Assembly: GCA_003542015.1 (NCBI GenBank) | Contig: DPLL01000006.1 | Span: 3,638 to 17,076 of the forward strand | Direction: 5' to 3' | Origin: Microcoleaceae cyanobacterium UBA9251 | GTDB taxonomy: Bacteria; Cyanobacteriota; Cyanobacteriia; Cyanobacteriales; Microcoleaceae | Length of the DNA stretch: 13,439 nt | In this document: positions 13,288 to 13,439 of the stretch, piece by piece | How the letters are laid out: each line of letters starts with the position of its first letter | Position numbering within the stretch: position 1 is the stretch's first letter | The notes under the pieces: model-generated | What the model saw: the letters and a program-made list of their open reading frames with translations, nothing else | The model's database searches: none | What the model was told of the DNA's origin: nothing | Program-made: the position numbers and the translations under genes

Positions 13288-13292
13288 CTCCT
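13288..13292 (-). promoter_or_regulatory. Ribosome binding site deciding the leuA start
   Basis: AGGAG on the minus strand is the strongest Shine-Dalgarno in the window. Its 8-nt spacing selects the TTG at 13279. The first ATG (13270) is too far for normal use of this site, and the GAGAG just before it is too close. Confidence 0.5.
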
Positions 13293-13368
13293 GAATTTTA
13301 CTTGTCCCCTGAGCTGGCCAATTAGTCCTTCGTCACGAGTCTCCTGTCTTACGCCTCACGCCAATAGC

Positions 13369-13439
13369 TAATAACTACTAACTAATAACTACTAACTAAT
13401 AACTACTAACTAATAACTACTAACTACTGACTACTGACT
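13369..13439. repeat. Heptad tandem array (STRR type) upstream of leuA
   Basis: Four perfect copies of TAATAACTACTAAC (13369-13382, 13383-13396, 13397-13410, 13411-13424) are followed by two of TACTGAC (13425-13431, 13432-13438). Each 14-mer is itself TAATAAC plus TACTAAC, so the whole tract has a 7-bp period. Short tandemly repeated heptamers (STRR) are known from filamentous cyanobacteria. The array reaches the window edge and may be longer. It lies about 90 bp upstream of the leuA start. Confidence 0.9.

Noticed and set aside
13369..13439. CRISPR array or origin iterons upstream of leuA
   Set aside because: Seven-base periodic units without spacers, and no replication gene or DnaA-box cluster nearby; STRR-type repeats explain it.

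Overview
The window reads as chromosomal DNA from a cyanobacterium, probably a filamentous Microcoleus/Oscillatoria/Phormidium-type genome. Three kinds of evidence point there. The HIP1 octamer GCGATCGC occurs about ten times in 13.4 kb. The gaps hold palindromic GTAGGG... and CCCCCCTT...AAGGGGGG repeats and heptad (STRR-type) arrays. The proteins (PurH, a stand-alone GlcD, LeuA, a multi-PAS histidine kinase) are of cyanobacterial flavour. The genus is an inference. No rRNA, tRNA, insertion sequence or CRISPR array was seen.

Layout. 1-167: palindromic repeats beyond the purH stop. 168-1712 (-): purH, last two steps of IMP synthesis. 1713-2108: divergent control region. 2109-4001 (+): soluble histidine kinase with a PAS domain followed by a LOV blue-light domain, with no response regulator beside it. 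4002-4207: convergent gap filled by two perfect 66-bp tandem palindromic units and a small hairpin. 4208-5683 (-): glcD-type glycolate/D-lactate dehydrogenase. 5765-5797: likely terminator. 5853-7793 (-), 7893-8285 (-) and 8442-9620 (+): a polytopic GT-C-like membrane protein, a four-helix EamA/SMR-type small transporter and a polyprenyl-phosphate-type family 2 glycosyltransferase. 9649-10116 and 10110-10406 (-): PIN-domain toxin and DUF104/AF2212-type antitoxin, overlapping by 7 nt. 10453-11253 (-): class I SAM methyltransferase. 11254-11647: 394-bp repeat-rich gap. 11648-13279 (-): leuA, the committed step of leucine synthesis. 13280-13439: leuA leader ending in a heptad repeat array that runs to the window edge.

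How the genes relate. purH, glcD and leuA are housekeeping or photorespiratory genes with no shared pathway. The most coherent functional group is 5853-9620. A GT2 that could charge a polyprenyl phosphate with a sugar, a four-helix protein of the kind that flips such lipids, and a large membrane protein with an acidic first loop resemble the charge/flip/transfer logic of ArnC-ArnEF-ArnT and GtrB-GtrA-GtrC systems. That reading is inferred from architecture, not demonstrated. The other notable item is the LOV kinase, which keeps the flavin-binding cysteine but has histidine where canonical LOV domains have the signalling glutamine. Intergenic DNA is unusually structured, with several repeat families placed at gene ends and in divergent or convergent gaps.
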